64,000 nt of DNA from Crocinitomix algicola (GCF_001661595.2 NZ_LYPF02000001.1:326342-390341); one strand, 5' to 3'. Positions 17,926 to 25,726 are shown, counted from the stretch's first letter. Made by a program: numbers and translations. Notes: generated by a model not told the origin, from the letters alone.

Positions 17926-19032
17926 ATGACAAAAAACAGACTTATTCTTGGAGCATTTGCTCTTGGTTTATCAGCAAACGTAATGGCACAGCCAGAAAAA
18001 TTTGCAGTAGTAGAAGAAAAAACAGGAACATGGTGTGGATGGTGCCCTTACGGTACAGTTCAATTAGCAGCGTTAGAGGAATCTGAACCTAATTTCATTG
18101 GAATTGCCATTCACAATGGAGACCCAATGGCTAACGCCTATTATGATGATGCCTCAGATGTATTACCAGGATTCTCAGGTTACCCATATGCAGCAGTAGA
18201 TAGAGTTGTCGGAGATCATGCATGGTATGCACCAAATGGTGTAACAGAAAGATTAGCGGAAACGCCTGTTGCGTCAATCGCAGTTGGAGGTTATATCGAA
18301 GGTGGTCAATTAGAAATTAGAATCAAAGCTAATTTTACTGAAGCAGTATCTGGAGACTGGAGATTAGCTGCGGTGGTAACTGAAGATCATGTAACAGGAG
18401 GATCAGGTTATGCACAAGCTAATTATTTTGCACCTGGTGTTGCAGAACCAGATGGTATTCCGTTAAGTGGGGCAGGTCATGTATGGAACGAGGAGCCTCA
18501 TCCAGTACCAGCTTCGGACATGGTATATGATCACGTAGCGCGTGTAATTGCTGATAATTCTTTCGGTGGTGTTGAAGGTTCATTACCTGAAACTATCGAA
18601 GCAGATGTAGATTATTGGTACTCTTATTATGTTGATGTAGATGGTTCTTGGGATTTAGAAAACATCTCTGTTGTTGCAATGTTAGTGGAGCCTTCGGGAG
18701 CAATTAATAATGCAGGAAAAGGAAGAGCATCTAAGAACGAAGTTGGAACAGTTGGAATTACTGAGCAAGTAAATAACTTTGCTGTAAAAGCTTATCCTAA
18801 TCCAACTGCTGGAAACTTAAATGTTGCAATAGAATTGAACGAAGCTTCAACTGTTAGCATGGAAGTAGTGAACATGCTAGGTGCAACAGTTCGAATGATT
18901 GAATCTCAAAACTTAAGTAGTGGAACTTTCTACAACGAGTTTGATATGTCTGATTTAACTGAAGGTGTTTACTTTGTTAAAACTACAGTTAATGAAGCGG
19001 TTGAAATGACAAAAATCGTGGTTAAAAAATAA
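17926..19032 (+). CDS. Omp28-like thioredoxin-fold T9SS-sorted protein
   Basis: A signal peptide (about 1-21, ending VMAQ) precedes an Omp28-related domain with a thioredoxin-like fold. The redox motif C37-GW-C40 sits in EKTGTWCGWCPYG. The T9SS type A sorting domain occupies the last ~80 residues, from AYPNPTAGNLNV to GVYFVKTTVNEAVEMTKIVV. It should reach the cell surface or medium. A TATATTTA sequence at 17894-17901 is a near-match -7 element. Whether the CxxC pair is active is not known from sequence. Confidence 0.88.
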   Translation: MTKNRLILGAFALGLSANVMAQPEKFAVVEEKTGTWCGWCPYGTVQLAALEESEPNFIGIAIHNGDPMANAYYDDASDVLPGFSGYPYAAVDRVVGDHAWYAPNGVTERLAETPVASIAVGGYIEGGQLEIRIKANFTEAVSGDWRLAAVVTEDHVTGGSGYAQANYFAPGVAEPDGIPLSGAGHVWNEEPHPVPASDMVYDHVARVIADNSFGGVEGSLPETIEADVDYWYSYYVDVDGSWDLENISVVAMLVEPSGAINNAGKGRASKNEVGTVGITEQVNNFAVKAYPNPTAGNLNVAIELNEASTVSMEVVNMLGATVRMIESQNLSSGTFYNEFDMSDLTEGVYFVKTTVNEAVEMTKIVVKK

Positions 19033-19050
19033 GATTTTAGATCGATGTTC

Positions 19051-19081
19051 AAAAGGCCGCTTCTCGAGCGGCCTTTTTTTA
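19051..19081. terminator. Bidirectional terminator after the Omp28-like gene
   Basis: AAAAGGCCGCT and AGCGGCCTTTT form an 11-bp stem with a 5-base loop and a T run. The stop codon of the convergent Nudix gene overlaps its tail. Confidence 0.9.
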
Positions 19082-19519
19082 TGTCTTATTTTCTCTTAAA
19101 GCGTTTACCACTTTCTGATCTACGGGGAATGTAAAGTCCGAAGCATCTATTTCACTGATAGCCACCCAATAAAACTCTTGATTCTCTTCGGCATGTATAT
19201 TATCCAACCATAATTCTTTATCTAATCCTATTTTTTTGATGGGATGTACTAAATAATAAAAACTTATCAGTTGATCTTCTTCGTTGAATGCTGAAACTTG
19301 TAAAAAATCATTCACATAAAATAACTTGCCGAGCATTATTTCTATCCCTAATTCTTCCTTAAACTCTCGTAAAACGCAATCGGCTATGCCCTCCCCTTTT
19401 TCTAATCCTCCACCAGGAAACTTAATCATCTCCATTCCAAACCTTTTTTCATTTGAGACTAAGACAGCCCCATCATGTATAATTAAACCATAAACGCGAA
19501 GGTTGAATTGTTTTATCAT
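19079..19519 (-). CDS. Nudix hydrolase
   Basis: The 146-residue protein carries a complete Nudix box: G37, E43, R51-E52, E55-E56 and G58, within PGGGLEKGEG and VLREFKEELGIE. Nudix enzymes cleave nucleoside diphosphates linked to another moiety and need Mg2+. Substrate cannot be predicted. It has no signal peptide. The TAA stop lies inside the T tract of the preceding terminator. No good -7 element was found between it and the divergent carboxylase gene. Confidence 0.9.
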   Translation of the reverse strand: MIKQFNLRVYGLIIHDGAVLVSNEKRFGMEMIKFPGGGLEKGEGIADCVLREFKEELGIEIMLGKLFYVNDFLQVSAFNEEDQLISFYYLVHPIKKIGLDKELWLDNIHAEENQEFYWVAISEIDASDFTFPVDQKVVNALRENKT

Positions 19520-19591
19520 AACGTTCTGTAATTACTAATTAAATTCTACTCATTTGCACTCAAAATAGTATAAAAACAAGGTTCAAAATTG

Positions 19592-19599
19592 TATATTTG
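19592..19599 (+). promoter_or_regulatory. -7 promoter element (TATATTTG) for the acyl-CoA carboxylase gene
   Basis: An exact TAnnTTTG match 25 bases before the ATG at 19625. Confidence 0.6.
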
Positions 19600-19624
19600 A
19601 ATTCAATTTTCAAAATTAATATAG

Positions 19625-21268
19625 ATGGCAGTAAGCAAGCAAGAACTTGAATTTAATAATAACGAGGATAAGATGCGCCTGAAGATTTCTGAAATGGAGC
19701 AAAAACTCGAAAAAATTTACCTTGGAGGTGGTAAAAATAAAATTGAAAAGCATCATTCTAAAGGAAAACTTACGGCCAGAGAGCGTATTGAAAAATTAAT
19801 TGACCCTAACACAGAAACACTCGAAATTGGAGCATTTGCTGGCGAAGGCATGTACCAAGAATACGGAGGCTGCCCTTCCGGTGGTGTTGTGATTAAAATT
19901 GGTTACGTATCTGGGAGACAATGTATCATTGTTGCGAATGATGCAACCGTTAAAGCTGGTGCATGGTTTCCAATCACTGGAAAGAAAAATTTGAGAGCGC
20001 AAGAAATTGCAATGGAAAATCATTTACCTATAATATATTTAGTTGATAGTGCTGGTGTTTTCCTTCCTCTTCAAGATGAGATTTTTCCGGATAAAGAGCA
20101 TTTTGGACGGATTTTCAGGAATAATGCGGTAATGTCTTCGCAAGGTATTACACAAATTGCGGCAGTGATGGGTAGTTGCGTTGCCGGTGGTGCTTATCTT
20201 CCTATAATGTCAGATGAATCGTTAATTGTAAACAAAACAGGTACAATATTCTTAGCTGGTTCTTATCTTGTCAAAGCAGCGATTGGTGAGAGCATCGATA
20301 ATGAAACTCTTGGTGGAGCAACCACACATACCGCTGTTTCTGGAGTTTGTGATTATAAGTCTGAAAATGATGAAGAATGCCTTTCTACTATTCGCGATTT
20401 AATGAGCAAAATTGGCGAGAAAGACAAGGCTGGCTTTGACAGAATTGAAGCCAAACCTCCTAAAAAGGATGAAAAGGAAATTTATGGAATTTTTCCTGAA
20501 AACAGAGCTAAACCATATGATATGCGTGAAATAATTGAACGTATGTCTGATAACTCAGAATTCACTGAATATAAAAAGGATTATGGTCAAACCATAATTT
20601 GTGGATATGCACGAATAGATGGATGGAGCGTTGGAATTGTAGCCAATCAGCGGGAAGTAGTAAAAAGTGCGAAAGGTGAAATGCAATTTGGTGGAGTGAT
20701 TTACACTGATTCGGCCGATAAAGCTGCACGCTTTATAATGGTATGTAACCAAAAAAATATTCCTCTCGTTTTTCTTCAGGATGTTAGTGGATTCATGGTA
20801 GGCTCTAAATCAGAACATGCAGGGATAATCAAAGACGGAGCTAAAATGGTGAATGCAATGTCAAATTCAGTTGTTCCGAAATTTACAATCGTTATGGGCA
20901 ATTCATACGGCGCTGGTAATTACGCAATGTGTGGAAAAGCATATGACCCTCGATTGATTGTTTCTTGGCCTTCTGCAGAACTTGCCGTAATGAGTGGGGC
21001 TTCTGCAGCCAAAACACTTGCGCAAATTGAAGTTGCGTCGTTAAAAGCTAAAGGTGAAGAGGTTGATGAAGCTAAGCAAAAAGTGATTTATGATAAAATT
21101 AAATCCCGTTATGATGCTCAAATTTCTCCCTATTATTCTGCTGCTCGATTGTGGGTAGATGCGATAATTGATCCTTTAGAAACACGAAAAGTGATTTCTA
21201 TGGGAATTGAAATGGCAAACCATAATAAAACCGATAGAAGATATAATGTTGGTGCAATTCAAACTTAA
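19625..21268 (+). CDS. Acyl-CoA carboxylase beta subunit (carboxyltransferase)
   Basis: This 547-residue protein transfers carboxyl from biotin to an acyl-CoA. The two crotonase-like halves are seen as GKLTARERIEKLIDP near 47-61, LVDSAGVFLPLQDEIFPD near 138-155, VMGSCVAGGAYLPIMSDE near 180-197, and later FLQDVSGFMVGSKSEHAGI and SYGAGNYAMCGKAYDPR. The LPLQDEIFPDKEHFGRIF segment is closest to methylcrotonyl-CoA carboxylases, but related family members share it. No biotin carboxylase or biotin-carrier gene is adjacent, so its partner must be elsewhere. Specificity is left open. Confidence 0.9.
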   Translation: MAVSKQELEFNNNEDKMRLKISEMEQKLEKIYLGGGKNKIEKHHSKGKLTARERIEKLIDPNTETLEIGAFAGEGMYQEYGGCPSGGVVIKIGYVSGRQCIIVANDATVKAGAWFPITGKKNLRAQEIAMENHLPIIYLVDSAGVFLPLQDEIFPDKEHFGRIFRNNAVMSSQGITQIAAVMGSCVAGGAYLPIMSDESLIVNKTGTIFLAGSYLVKAAIGESIDNETLGGATTHTAVSGVCDYKSENDEECLSTIRDLMSKIGEKDKAGFDRIEAKPPKKDEKEIYGIFPENRAKPYDMREIIERMSDNSEFTEYKKDYGQTIICGYARIDGWSVGIVANQREVVKSAKGEMQFGGVIYTDSADKAARFIMVCNQKNIPLVFLQDVSGFMVGSKSEHAGIIKDGAKMVNAMSNSVVPKFTIVMGNSYGAGNYAMCGKAYDPRLIVSWPSAELAVMSGASAAKTLAQIEVASLKAKGEEVDEAKQKVIYDKIKSRYDAQISPYYSAARLWVDAIIDPLETRKVISMGIEMANHNKTDRRYNVGAIQT

Positions 21269-21292
21269 TTGAATTGTACCAACTATTTTTTT
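21251..21292 (+). terminator. Terminator built into the 3' end of the carboxylase gene
   Basis: GGTGCAATTCAA (21251-21262) pairs with TTGAATTGTACC (21269-21280) with one G-T pair. The TAA stop codon lies in the 6-base loop, and a T run follows. Confidence 0.8.
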
Positions 21293-22056
21293 CGAACGAT
21301 ATACAGTAATTCAGTTTTTTGCAATCGATAACGTTCGAACTCCTCAGGACTAAGTTCATCTTTAAAATCGATTGTTTCTACTTCGAATCCCGCTTCCTCC
21401 AGCCGTTTAGGGTAATTGGTGCCATACAATCGCACATGGTCATATTGCCAAAAATGTTTCTCTCGATCTTGCGGACTTGTTATCGTTGCGTCTTCGTAGG
21501 TTTCAGTTCGATTGGAATCAATTGGCACCTGCATAATTCCCCATCCTCCGGGCTTCATAATTCTATAAAGTTCTTGCATACATTTTAAATCATCCTCTAC
21601 ATGTTCCATGACATGATTACAAAAAATAACCTCGTACTGATTACTCTCTAATGGGATTTCATGTAAATCAAAATGTAAATCGGCAATTGGTGATACTAAA
21701 TCGCCAGTTGTATAATCTAAGTTTTCCTGTTGTTGAAATTTCTTGTGAAAACACTGCTCAGGCGCAATATGCATCACTTTGAGGTTTGTAGCAGTAAAAA
21801 AATTAGATTTTCGCTTTAAATACAACCACATTAAACGGTGCCTCTCCAAGGTTAAATCGTAAGGGCATAGCACATTATCACGAGCAGCAACTTTTGAACC
21901 GTATGCCAAAAATTTACTAAATGACTTTTCACAGACTGGACACTCTACTTTATTTCCTTTATATATAACAGGTGCAAACACCTTAAATACATAACTCAAC
22001 CTTATTAAAATTGGCCTAGGCAATGTATTTAATAGCCATTTGTAAATTTTTTTCAT
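21283..22056 (-). CDS. Class I SAM-dependent methyltransferase
   Basis: The 257-residue protein begins with a basic, hydrophobic N-terminus and a CPVC pair near residue 39 plus a later NVLCPYD, perhaps a small metal-binding insert. The SAM fold follows: VMHIAPEQCFHKKF in the motif I position, TTGDL, the acidic strand, then VIFCNHVMEHVEDD (motif with E and H) and MKPGGWGIMQVP. This is a methyltransferase of the type-11 group. The substrate is unknown. It is a single gene with its own -7 element. Confidence 0.85.
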   Translation of the reverse strand: MKKIYKWLLNTLPRPILIRLSYVFKVFAPVIYKGNKVECPVCEKSFSKFLAYGSKVAARDNVLCPYDLTLERHRLMWLYLKRKSNFFTATNLKVMHIAPEQCFHKKFQQQENLDYTTGDLVSPIADLHFDLHEIPLESNQYEVIFCNHVMEHVEDDLKCMQELYRIMKPGGWGIMQVPIDSNRTETYEDATITSPQDREKHFWQYDHVRLYGTNYPKRLEEAGFEVETIDFKDELSPEEFERYRLQKTELLYIVRKK

Positions 22057-22079
22057 CTCACAATTACTTTCTAAGTCGA

Positions 22080-22087
22080 CAAATATA
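22080..22087 (-). promoter_or_regulatory. -7 promoter element (TATATTTG) for the methyltransferase gene
   Basis: An exact match on the minus strand, 23 bases ahead of the ATG at 22056. Confidence 0.6.
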
Positions 22088-22132
22088 ATACTATAAAAAG
22101 ACTAATATCCTACAGCGGGTATAACTATGTCA

Positions 22133-22816
22133 TTAGTCGTATAATTCTTCCATCGCTTGAATTGCTGATTTAATATTATTTCTAATTTCCAAAATATTTG
22201 CATCCATCATATAACAAGGAGCTGAGACTATTCTATTATTTCTATCAACGTTTATTTCATTTATTGTTTTCATTTCCGATTTAGCACCAACTTTCTCAAT
22301 TCCTGCATGAAAACCATCAATATCGTAAGGTGAAGATGCTTTAGTCGTACCTAAAGTTAAAGAAGGTTGAATTGAAGACCCTTCTAAAGCCTTCGCCAAT
22401 ACCACAGGGCTAACACATAAGGTACAAATAGGTTTTCCTATATTAACAAGGTTTACTAATAATAACTTTACTTCTGGTAGTATTTCCCCATCCGGCCCAT
22501 TGAATGCCCAGGTCGTAAAGTTTTTTGCTGATCCAAATCCACCGGGAATAACTAATGCATCGATATCTGCAGGTGCCACGTTACTAATTTCGACAACCTC
22601 TCCCCTTGCTATTCGTGCTGATTCAATTAACATGTTACGACTCTCTTTCATCTCATCGCCATTAATATGGTTTATCACATGATATTGATCTTTATCTACA
22701 GAAATACAGACATAATCATGACCAGCTTCTTTAATCGCTAACATTGCCAATACAGCTTCTTGGATTTCAGCTCCATCATACACTCCACAACCTGATAATA
22801 ACAAACCAATCTTCAT
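22133..22816 (-). CDS. elbB: ElbB-type glyoxalase-like protein (DJ-1/PfpI superfamily)
   Basis: The 227-residue protein matches ElbB, which in Escherichia coli has glyoxalase activity and was linked to isoprenoid synthesis. Signatures are IGLLLSGCGVYDGAEIQEAV at the start, IDALVIPGGFGSAKN near 84-98, and the nucleophile-elbow region GKPICTLCVSPVVLAKAL. The ATG at 22816 is used because the family begins MKIGLLLSG. A longer frame to 22933 would run through the divergent neighbour. It shares a 50-base divergent promoter region with the DCC gene. Confidence 0.9.
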   Translation of the reverse strand: MKIGLLLSGCGVYDGAEIQEAVLAMLAIKEAGHDYVCISVDKDQYHVINHINGDEMKESRNMLIESARIARGEVVEISNVAPADIDALVIPGGFGSAKNFTTWAFNGPDGEILPEVKLLLVNLVNIGKPICTLCVSPVVLAKALEGSSIQPSLTLGTTKASSPYDIDGFHAGIEKVGAKSEMKTINEINVDRNNRIVSAPCYMMDANILEIRNNIKSAIQAMEELYD

Positions 22817-22842
22817 ATTTCTTATTTTTAATTTATGAAGTT

Positions 22843-22860
22843 TAAAATTACGTAAATTTG
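22843..22860. promoter_or_regulatory. Divergent -7 elements for elbB and the DCC gene
   Basis: TAAATTTG at 22853-22860 (plus strand) ends 6 bases before the DCC ATG. TAATTTTA (minus strand, 22843-22850) is a near match facing elbB. Both sit in a 50-base gap, so polymerases for the two genes likely compete. Confidence 0.5.
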
Positions 22861-22866
22861 TAATAA

Positions 22867-23265
22867 ATGGGCGCAAATACACTACCGGATAATATAGTTT
22901 TTTATGATGGAGAATGCGGTTTTTGTAATTCAACAGTTCAGTTCATTCTAAAAAAACGGAACAAAGATTTTTATTTTCTGCCTTTACAAAGCGCTAAAGC
23001 AATTGAATTGCTACAAGGGTACAATATCAAAATAAACTTAGACACTGTCTATTACCTAAAAAATCACCAAATCTATGATCGATCTAGTGCTGCTCTTCAC
23101 ATTACACTAGGTTTAAAAGGATTGCATAAACTGTTATTTCCCTTCATTCTAATTCCTAAGAAAATAAGAGACTTCGTTTACAACATTATCGCAAAGAACA
23201 GGCATCGTATTCGAACAAAATCTTGCGTTTTACCTTTGCCCGAAGAACAAGAATTTTTTCTATAA
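22867..23265 (+). CDS. Thiol-disulfide oxidoreductase-like DCC (DUF393) family protein
   Basis: The 132-residue protein has the family opening VFYDGECGFCNSTVQFILKK with the C17-GF-C20 pair, then FLPLQSAKA and a later SSAALHITLGL segment. The C-terminal half includes a short hydrophobic stretch. DUF393 (DCC) proteins are thought to have a thioredoxin-like fold, but redox activity is not well established. It lies between elbB (divergent) and the permease gene (convergent), which begins its stop codon 12 bases away. Confidence 0.9.
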   Translation: MGANTLPDNIVFYDGECGFCNSTVQFILKKRNKDFYFLPLQSAKAIELLQGYNIKINLDTVYYLKNHQIYDRSSAALHITLGLKGLHKLLFPFILIPKKIRDFVYNIIAKNRHRIRTKSCVLPLPEEQEFFL

Positions 23266-23277
23266 AGGATTTATTTA

Positions 23278-24351
23278 TTAAACTTCTCTTTCATGTTTTT
23301 CAGGATAATCATCCTTTGCAGAGATAATGTGAGCAATAAGTTGAGTGCTTCTAAATTGCTCGAAAATAATTTTTATAAAAACGGTGATAGGAATTGAAAG
23401 TATCATTCCTGGGACACCCCAAATATACCCCCACAACATTAACATTATTAACACCGTAATAATATTTATTGAGAATGATTTACCCATGAAAACTGGTTCT
23501 AAAATTCCACCAAAAAGCACTTGCACAAGTGTACAAGAAAGCATAAAAAAGAACAATGCACTAGAAGGGTCCAATTCGACAAAAGCAAAAATAGAAACCA
23601 TAATTACTGAAATAAATGATCCTATCATTTGCACAAAATTGATCACAAATGCGAAAAGTCCCCAAAAAATTGGAAAACTTACATCAAACGCATAGCATGC
23701 TAAACCAATCCCAATTCCTGTAAATAAACTCAAGGCAAACTTTACTTTCATAAATTTAATCAAATCACTTTCTATTTTACGGAATGCTTTTATTGAGGAA
23801 AGTTTTGATTTTAGTAAAGCCTGATGTAAGAGTTTTTGAAAATTTATTGATTCGGCCAACCATAGTACAACAAAAAAGAATGTCATTAAAGCTGAAGACA
23901 GACTCCCACCCAGAAGTTTCACAATGTTTCCGATTTGCGATGCTGCTTGATCTTTTGGTAATAATGAACTCAAAATAGGTTCATTCTCTTTTACCAATTC
24001 CATTCCTGTAACTTCATTTAAATATGCGAATAATGCCCTAATTTTATTCTCTGCTTTTAACATGAACTCGTCTTGAGTTGCAAGAATTTCTCGACTTGAA
24101 AGTTGGATTAACTCAACCCCAATCCAAAGGCTGAGCACAATAATAATGAGCACAATACCAATGCTTACCGATTTTTTCAACCCCTTTTTTGTAAGCCATC
24201 GCATTATTGGAACAAATATCAACGCAATAAACATCGATGACACCAATGGAATAAAAATAAACGATAATTTTTTAAGTAGGAAAAAAACTAATGGAATGAC
24301 AATAATTAGCAGTAAAATGTTTGTCGTTCTAGTTTGATTGATGACTTTCAT
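23278..24351 (-). CDS. AI-2E family transporter (PerM-like)
   Basis: The 357-residue integral membrane protein shows about eight hydrophobic segments: paired helices near 12-50, one near 61-80, one near 155-175, and a cluster from about 205 to 330. The family motif region near FWGLFAFVINFVQMIGSFIS and GILEPVFMGKSFSINIITVL is recognisable. Family members have been linked to autoinducer-2 export or ion and osmotic balance; no substrate can be assigned. Its -7 element is 29 bases upstream. Confidence 0.9.
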   Translation of the reverse strand: MKVINQTRTTNILLLIIVIPLVFFLLKKLSFIFIPLVSSMFIALIFVPIMRWLTKKGLKKSVSIGIVLIIIVLSLWIGVELIQLSSREILATQDEFMLKAENKIRALFAYLNEVTGMELVKENEPILSSLLPKDQAASQIGNIVKLLGGSLSSALMTFFFVVLWLAESINFQKLLHQALLKSKLSSIKAFRKIESDLIKFMKVKFALSLFTGIGIGLACYAFDVSFPIFWGLFAFVINFVQMIGSFISVIMVSIFAFVELDPSSALFFFMLSCTLVQVLFGGILEPVFMGKSFSINIITVLIMLMLWGYIWGVPGMILSIPITVFIKIIFEQFRSTQLIAHIISAKDDYPEKHEREV

Positions 24352-24379
24352 ATTTTGAGGGACCGATAAATTAAGCTCC

Positions 24380-24387
24380 CAAATTTA
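24380..24387 (-). promoter_or_regulatory. -7 promoter element (TAAATTTG) for the AI-2E family gene
   Basis: An exact match on the minus strand, 29 bases ahead of the ATG at 24351. Confidence 0.6.
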
Positions 24388-24408
24388 ACCTAAAAATCAG
24401 GAATATCT

Positions 24409-24470
24409 ATTCGTCCAAGTAATTTTTTACCCAAAAAAAGTTAAAGAAGTCCAAAATACGTTGGACGAAT
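24409..24470 (-). other. Two mutually exclusive hairpins downstream of the Cys-rich gene
   Basis: ATTCGTCCAA (24409-24418) is the perfect inverse of TTGGACGAAT (24461-24470). GTCCAA at 24449-24454 can instead pair with TTGGAC at 24461-24466. In minus-strand sense the short hairpin is followed by TTCTTTAACTTTTTTT, which could terminate the 45-residue gene's transcript before the permease promoter. The alternative pairing resembles an attenuator, but no regulator is known. Confidence 0.4.
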
Positions 24471-24478
24471 TTTTAAAC

Positions 24479-24616
24479 CTATTTTTTAGGGCAACCGCCG
24501 CAGTGTCTTCCCTTTTTCTTGTATTTTTTACAACATTTTTTCTTTTTGTCGCAAAAACATTCCGCTGTTAAACATAGGGTGTCAATAGACTTAATATAAT
24601 CTCTGTTAATTTCCAC
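24479..24616 (-). CDS. Small Cys/Lys-rich protein (45 residues), putative metal binder
   Basis: A GTG at 24616 opens a 45-codon frame ending at TAG 24479-24481. The product has seven cysteines and one histidine in the later part: C15, C20, C22, C28, C29, C39 and C42, plus H38. Key stretches are TAECFCDKKKKCCKKYKKKG and RHCGGCPKK. Similar short lysine-rich proteins with a CC...C..CP ending occur in Bacteroidota, though no function is known to me. A consensus -33/-7 promoter places transcription almost at the GTG, and a palindrome lies in its spacer. Metal binding under metal- or redox-responsive control is my inference. Confidence 0.65.
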   Translation of the reverse strand: MEINRDYIKSIDTLCLTAECFCDKKKKCCKKYKKKGRHCGGCPKK

Positions 24617-24620
24617 AGCA

Positions 24621-24653
24621 CAAATATAACTATTTAGAATCATTCTAAGCAAA
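24621..24653 (-). promoter_or_regulatory. Promoter (-33 TTTG, -7 TATATTTG) of the Cys-rich gene
   Basis: In minus-strand sense, TTTG at 24653-24650 and TATATTTG at 24628-24621 are separated by 21 bases, close to the Bacteroidota consensus. The -7 element ends 4 bases before the GTG start, so the message is leaderless or nearly so. Confidence 0.7.
24634..24648. promoter_or_regulatory. Perfect 7-1-7 palindrome, Fur/PerR-type operator candidate
   Basis: TTAGAAT-C-ATTCTAA is a perfect inverted repeat lying wholly between the -33 and -7 elements, the classical place for a repressor. It differs from the PerR box TTATAATnATTATAA only at the two symmetric fourth positions. Regulator identity (PerR, Fur, Zur or a DtxR-like protein) is inferred, not shown. 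Confidence 0.6.
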
Positions 24654-24773
24654 TTACGAATATGGTATATTTATTTTTTATAAAAATGATTTTATCGTTT
24701 AGACTATATTTCTTATCTTGAGCCTGATAGTTGTTTGATTCTGAGCTAAAAATGCTTAAACCATGATCAACTA

Positions 24774-25472
24774 TTGAAAATCATTAACCTAAAAGCAAAA
24801 TTTATAAAATTATCGATTACATTATTATTCGCATGCGTTTCGTTTTCTACATGTGGCTTTACACAGTTGAAAGTAGCGGCGGACGGACAAGTTGGAATTA
24901 AAACCACCGGAAGCATGCCTTGGTACGACCTTCACGTAAACGGTTCATTTGGTGTTCGACGCTACAGCAATGTATTAAGAATAGAGGCACTCCCCTTTGT
25001 AATGGTTGGAAGCAGTAGAGATAAAATTAATTTTTGGTATTACAATTGTGGGCACAATAAACTATATGCAGAAAAATATTACAAAGTCCCAGACAGTACT
25101 ATTAAATCAAATAACACTCCTCCATTTTTAGTTGACGGTATGAAAACCTTGCATAAAACAAATGAACAACAATGGTCCTCAATTGACTCCTTGCGAAATA
25201 GAGTAACAGAATTAGAAATTCAAATGCAACAATTCGGAAGTTATTCGCCTGAACAAAACTCTGAAAGTGAAACTAAAGATTTTTCTCATTTTTCTTCTCT
25301 AAAAAATAATTCAGAATTATTGCAAAACGCACCTAATCCGTTTACAGAGAGTACAGTTATAAAATATATCGTTCCAAACTCATTTACTTCAGCATCCGTT
25401 ATGTTATTTGATATGAGTGGTAAACTTATTCACACCTATCCAATAACTCATGATAACTCTGGACAAACATGA
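24774..25472 (+). CDS. Truncated T9SS-sorted protein with tail-fibre-like domain
   Basis: The frame begins at TTG 24774; no in-frame ATG exists between it and a stop at 24747. A signal-like N-terminus (to about residue 31) is followed by a segment like the trimeric tail-fibre domain of Bacteroidota surface proteins (DLHVNGSFGVRRY, NKLYAEKYYKVPDSTIKSN), then a short coiled coil (SIDSLRNRVTELEIQMQ). The T9SS domain starts normally (LLQNAPNPFTESTVIKY) but stops after ITHDNSGQT, about 25 residues short. The sequence right after the TGA is, in the same frame, the end of a lipoprotein gene. A deletion has joined the two. It is probably not sorted correctly. Confidence 0.65.
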   Translation: MKIINLKAKFIKLSITLLFACVSFSTCGFTQLKVAADGQVGIKTTGSMPWYDLHVNGSFGVRRYSNVLRIEALPFVMVGSSRDKINFWYYNCGHNKLYAEKYYKVPDSTIKSNNTPPFLVDGMKTLHKTNEQQWSSIDSLRNRVTELEIQMQQFGSYSPEQNSESETKDFSHFSSLKNNSELLQNAPNPFTESTVIKYIVPNSFTSASVMLFDMSGKLIHTYPITHDNSGQT

Positions 25473-25474
25473 TT

Positions 25475-25559
25475 TCAGGAATTTGTTGATTTTGGAGATC
25501 ATACAGCAATCGTAGATGTAATGGACACTTTTATATTTGAAAATCAATGTTTACTGTGA
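25475..25559 (+). pseudogene. 3' remnant of an array lipoprotein gene
   Basis: Positions 25475-25550 match the last 75 bases of the lipoprotein gene ending at 26207 (QEFVDFGDH... to FEN/EKQ) with scattered changes. The remnant is in frame with the truncated T9SS gene but lies beyond its TGA. Its own stop is altered from TGA to TGT, so the frame ends at 25557-25559. Confidence 0.7.
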
Positions 25560-25726
25560 AAAAAAAGAAAATCACGATTGGTTCTGGTGGTTGTGGAAAT
25601 GTCCAACCCACTGGAACAACAACTGCGTTGAGAGCAGTTGATGATGTGACTATTTACCGGAATTTTGAAGTGCCTTTAAGGGTAGAATTAATAATTGATG
25701 GAGGGGTAGCTTGTTGTGATGAATAA
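25547..25726 (+). CDS. GCG-module small protein, copy A
   Basis: An ATG that overlaps the end of the upstream lipoprotein remnant opens a 59-codon frame reading MFTVKKKKITIGSGGCGN, then VQPTGTTTALRAVDDVTIYR and NFEVPLRVELIIDGG, to a CCDE end. There is no signal peptide. The module looks like the tail of a larger exported protein: the VTIYxNFEVPLGAELII pattern recalls the short beta repeat (I.L..GF.v..Ga.F.a) at the ends of many Bacteroidota surface proteins. Whether it is translated alone is uncertain. Its stop overlaps the next lipoprotein start. Confidence 0.5.
   Translation: MFTVKKKKITIGSGGCGNVQPTGTTTALRAVDDVTIYRNFEVPLRVELIIDGGVACCDE

Noticed and set aside
19625..21268. Assignment as propionyl-CoA or methylcrotonyl-CoA carboxylase
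   Set aside because: Without the biotin subunit or a leucine-degradation neighbourhood, the specificity cannot be fixed.
22817..22933. N-terminal extension of ElbB
   Set aside because: It runs through the promoter region and into the divergent DCC gene; the family starts MKIGLLLSG at 22816.
24774..25472. Prophage tail-fibre gene
   Set aside because: The tail-fibre-like segment sits in a signal-bearing protein with a T9SS start, and no other phage gene is present.
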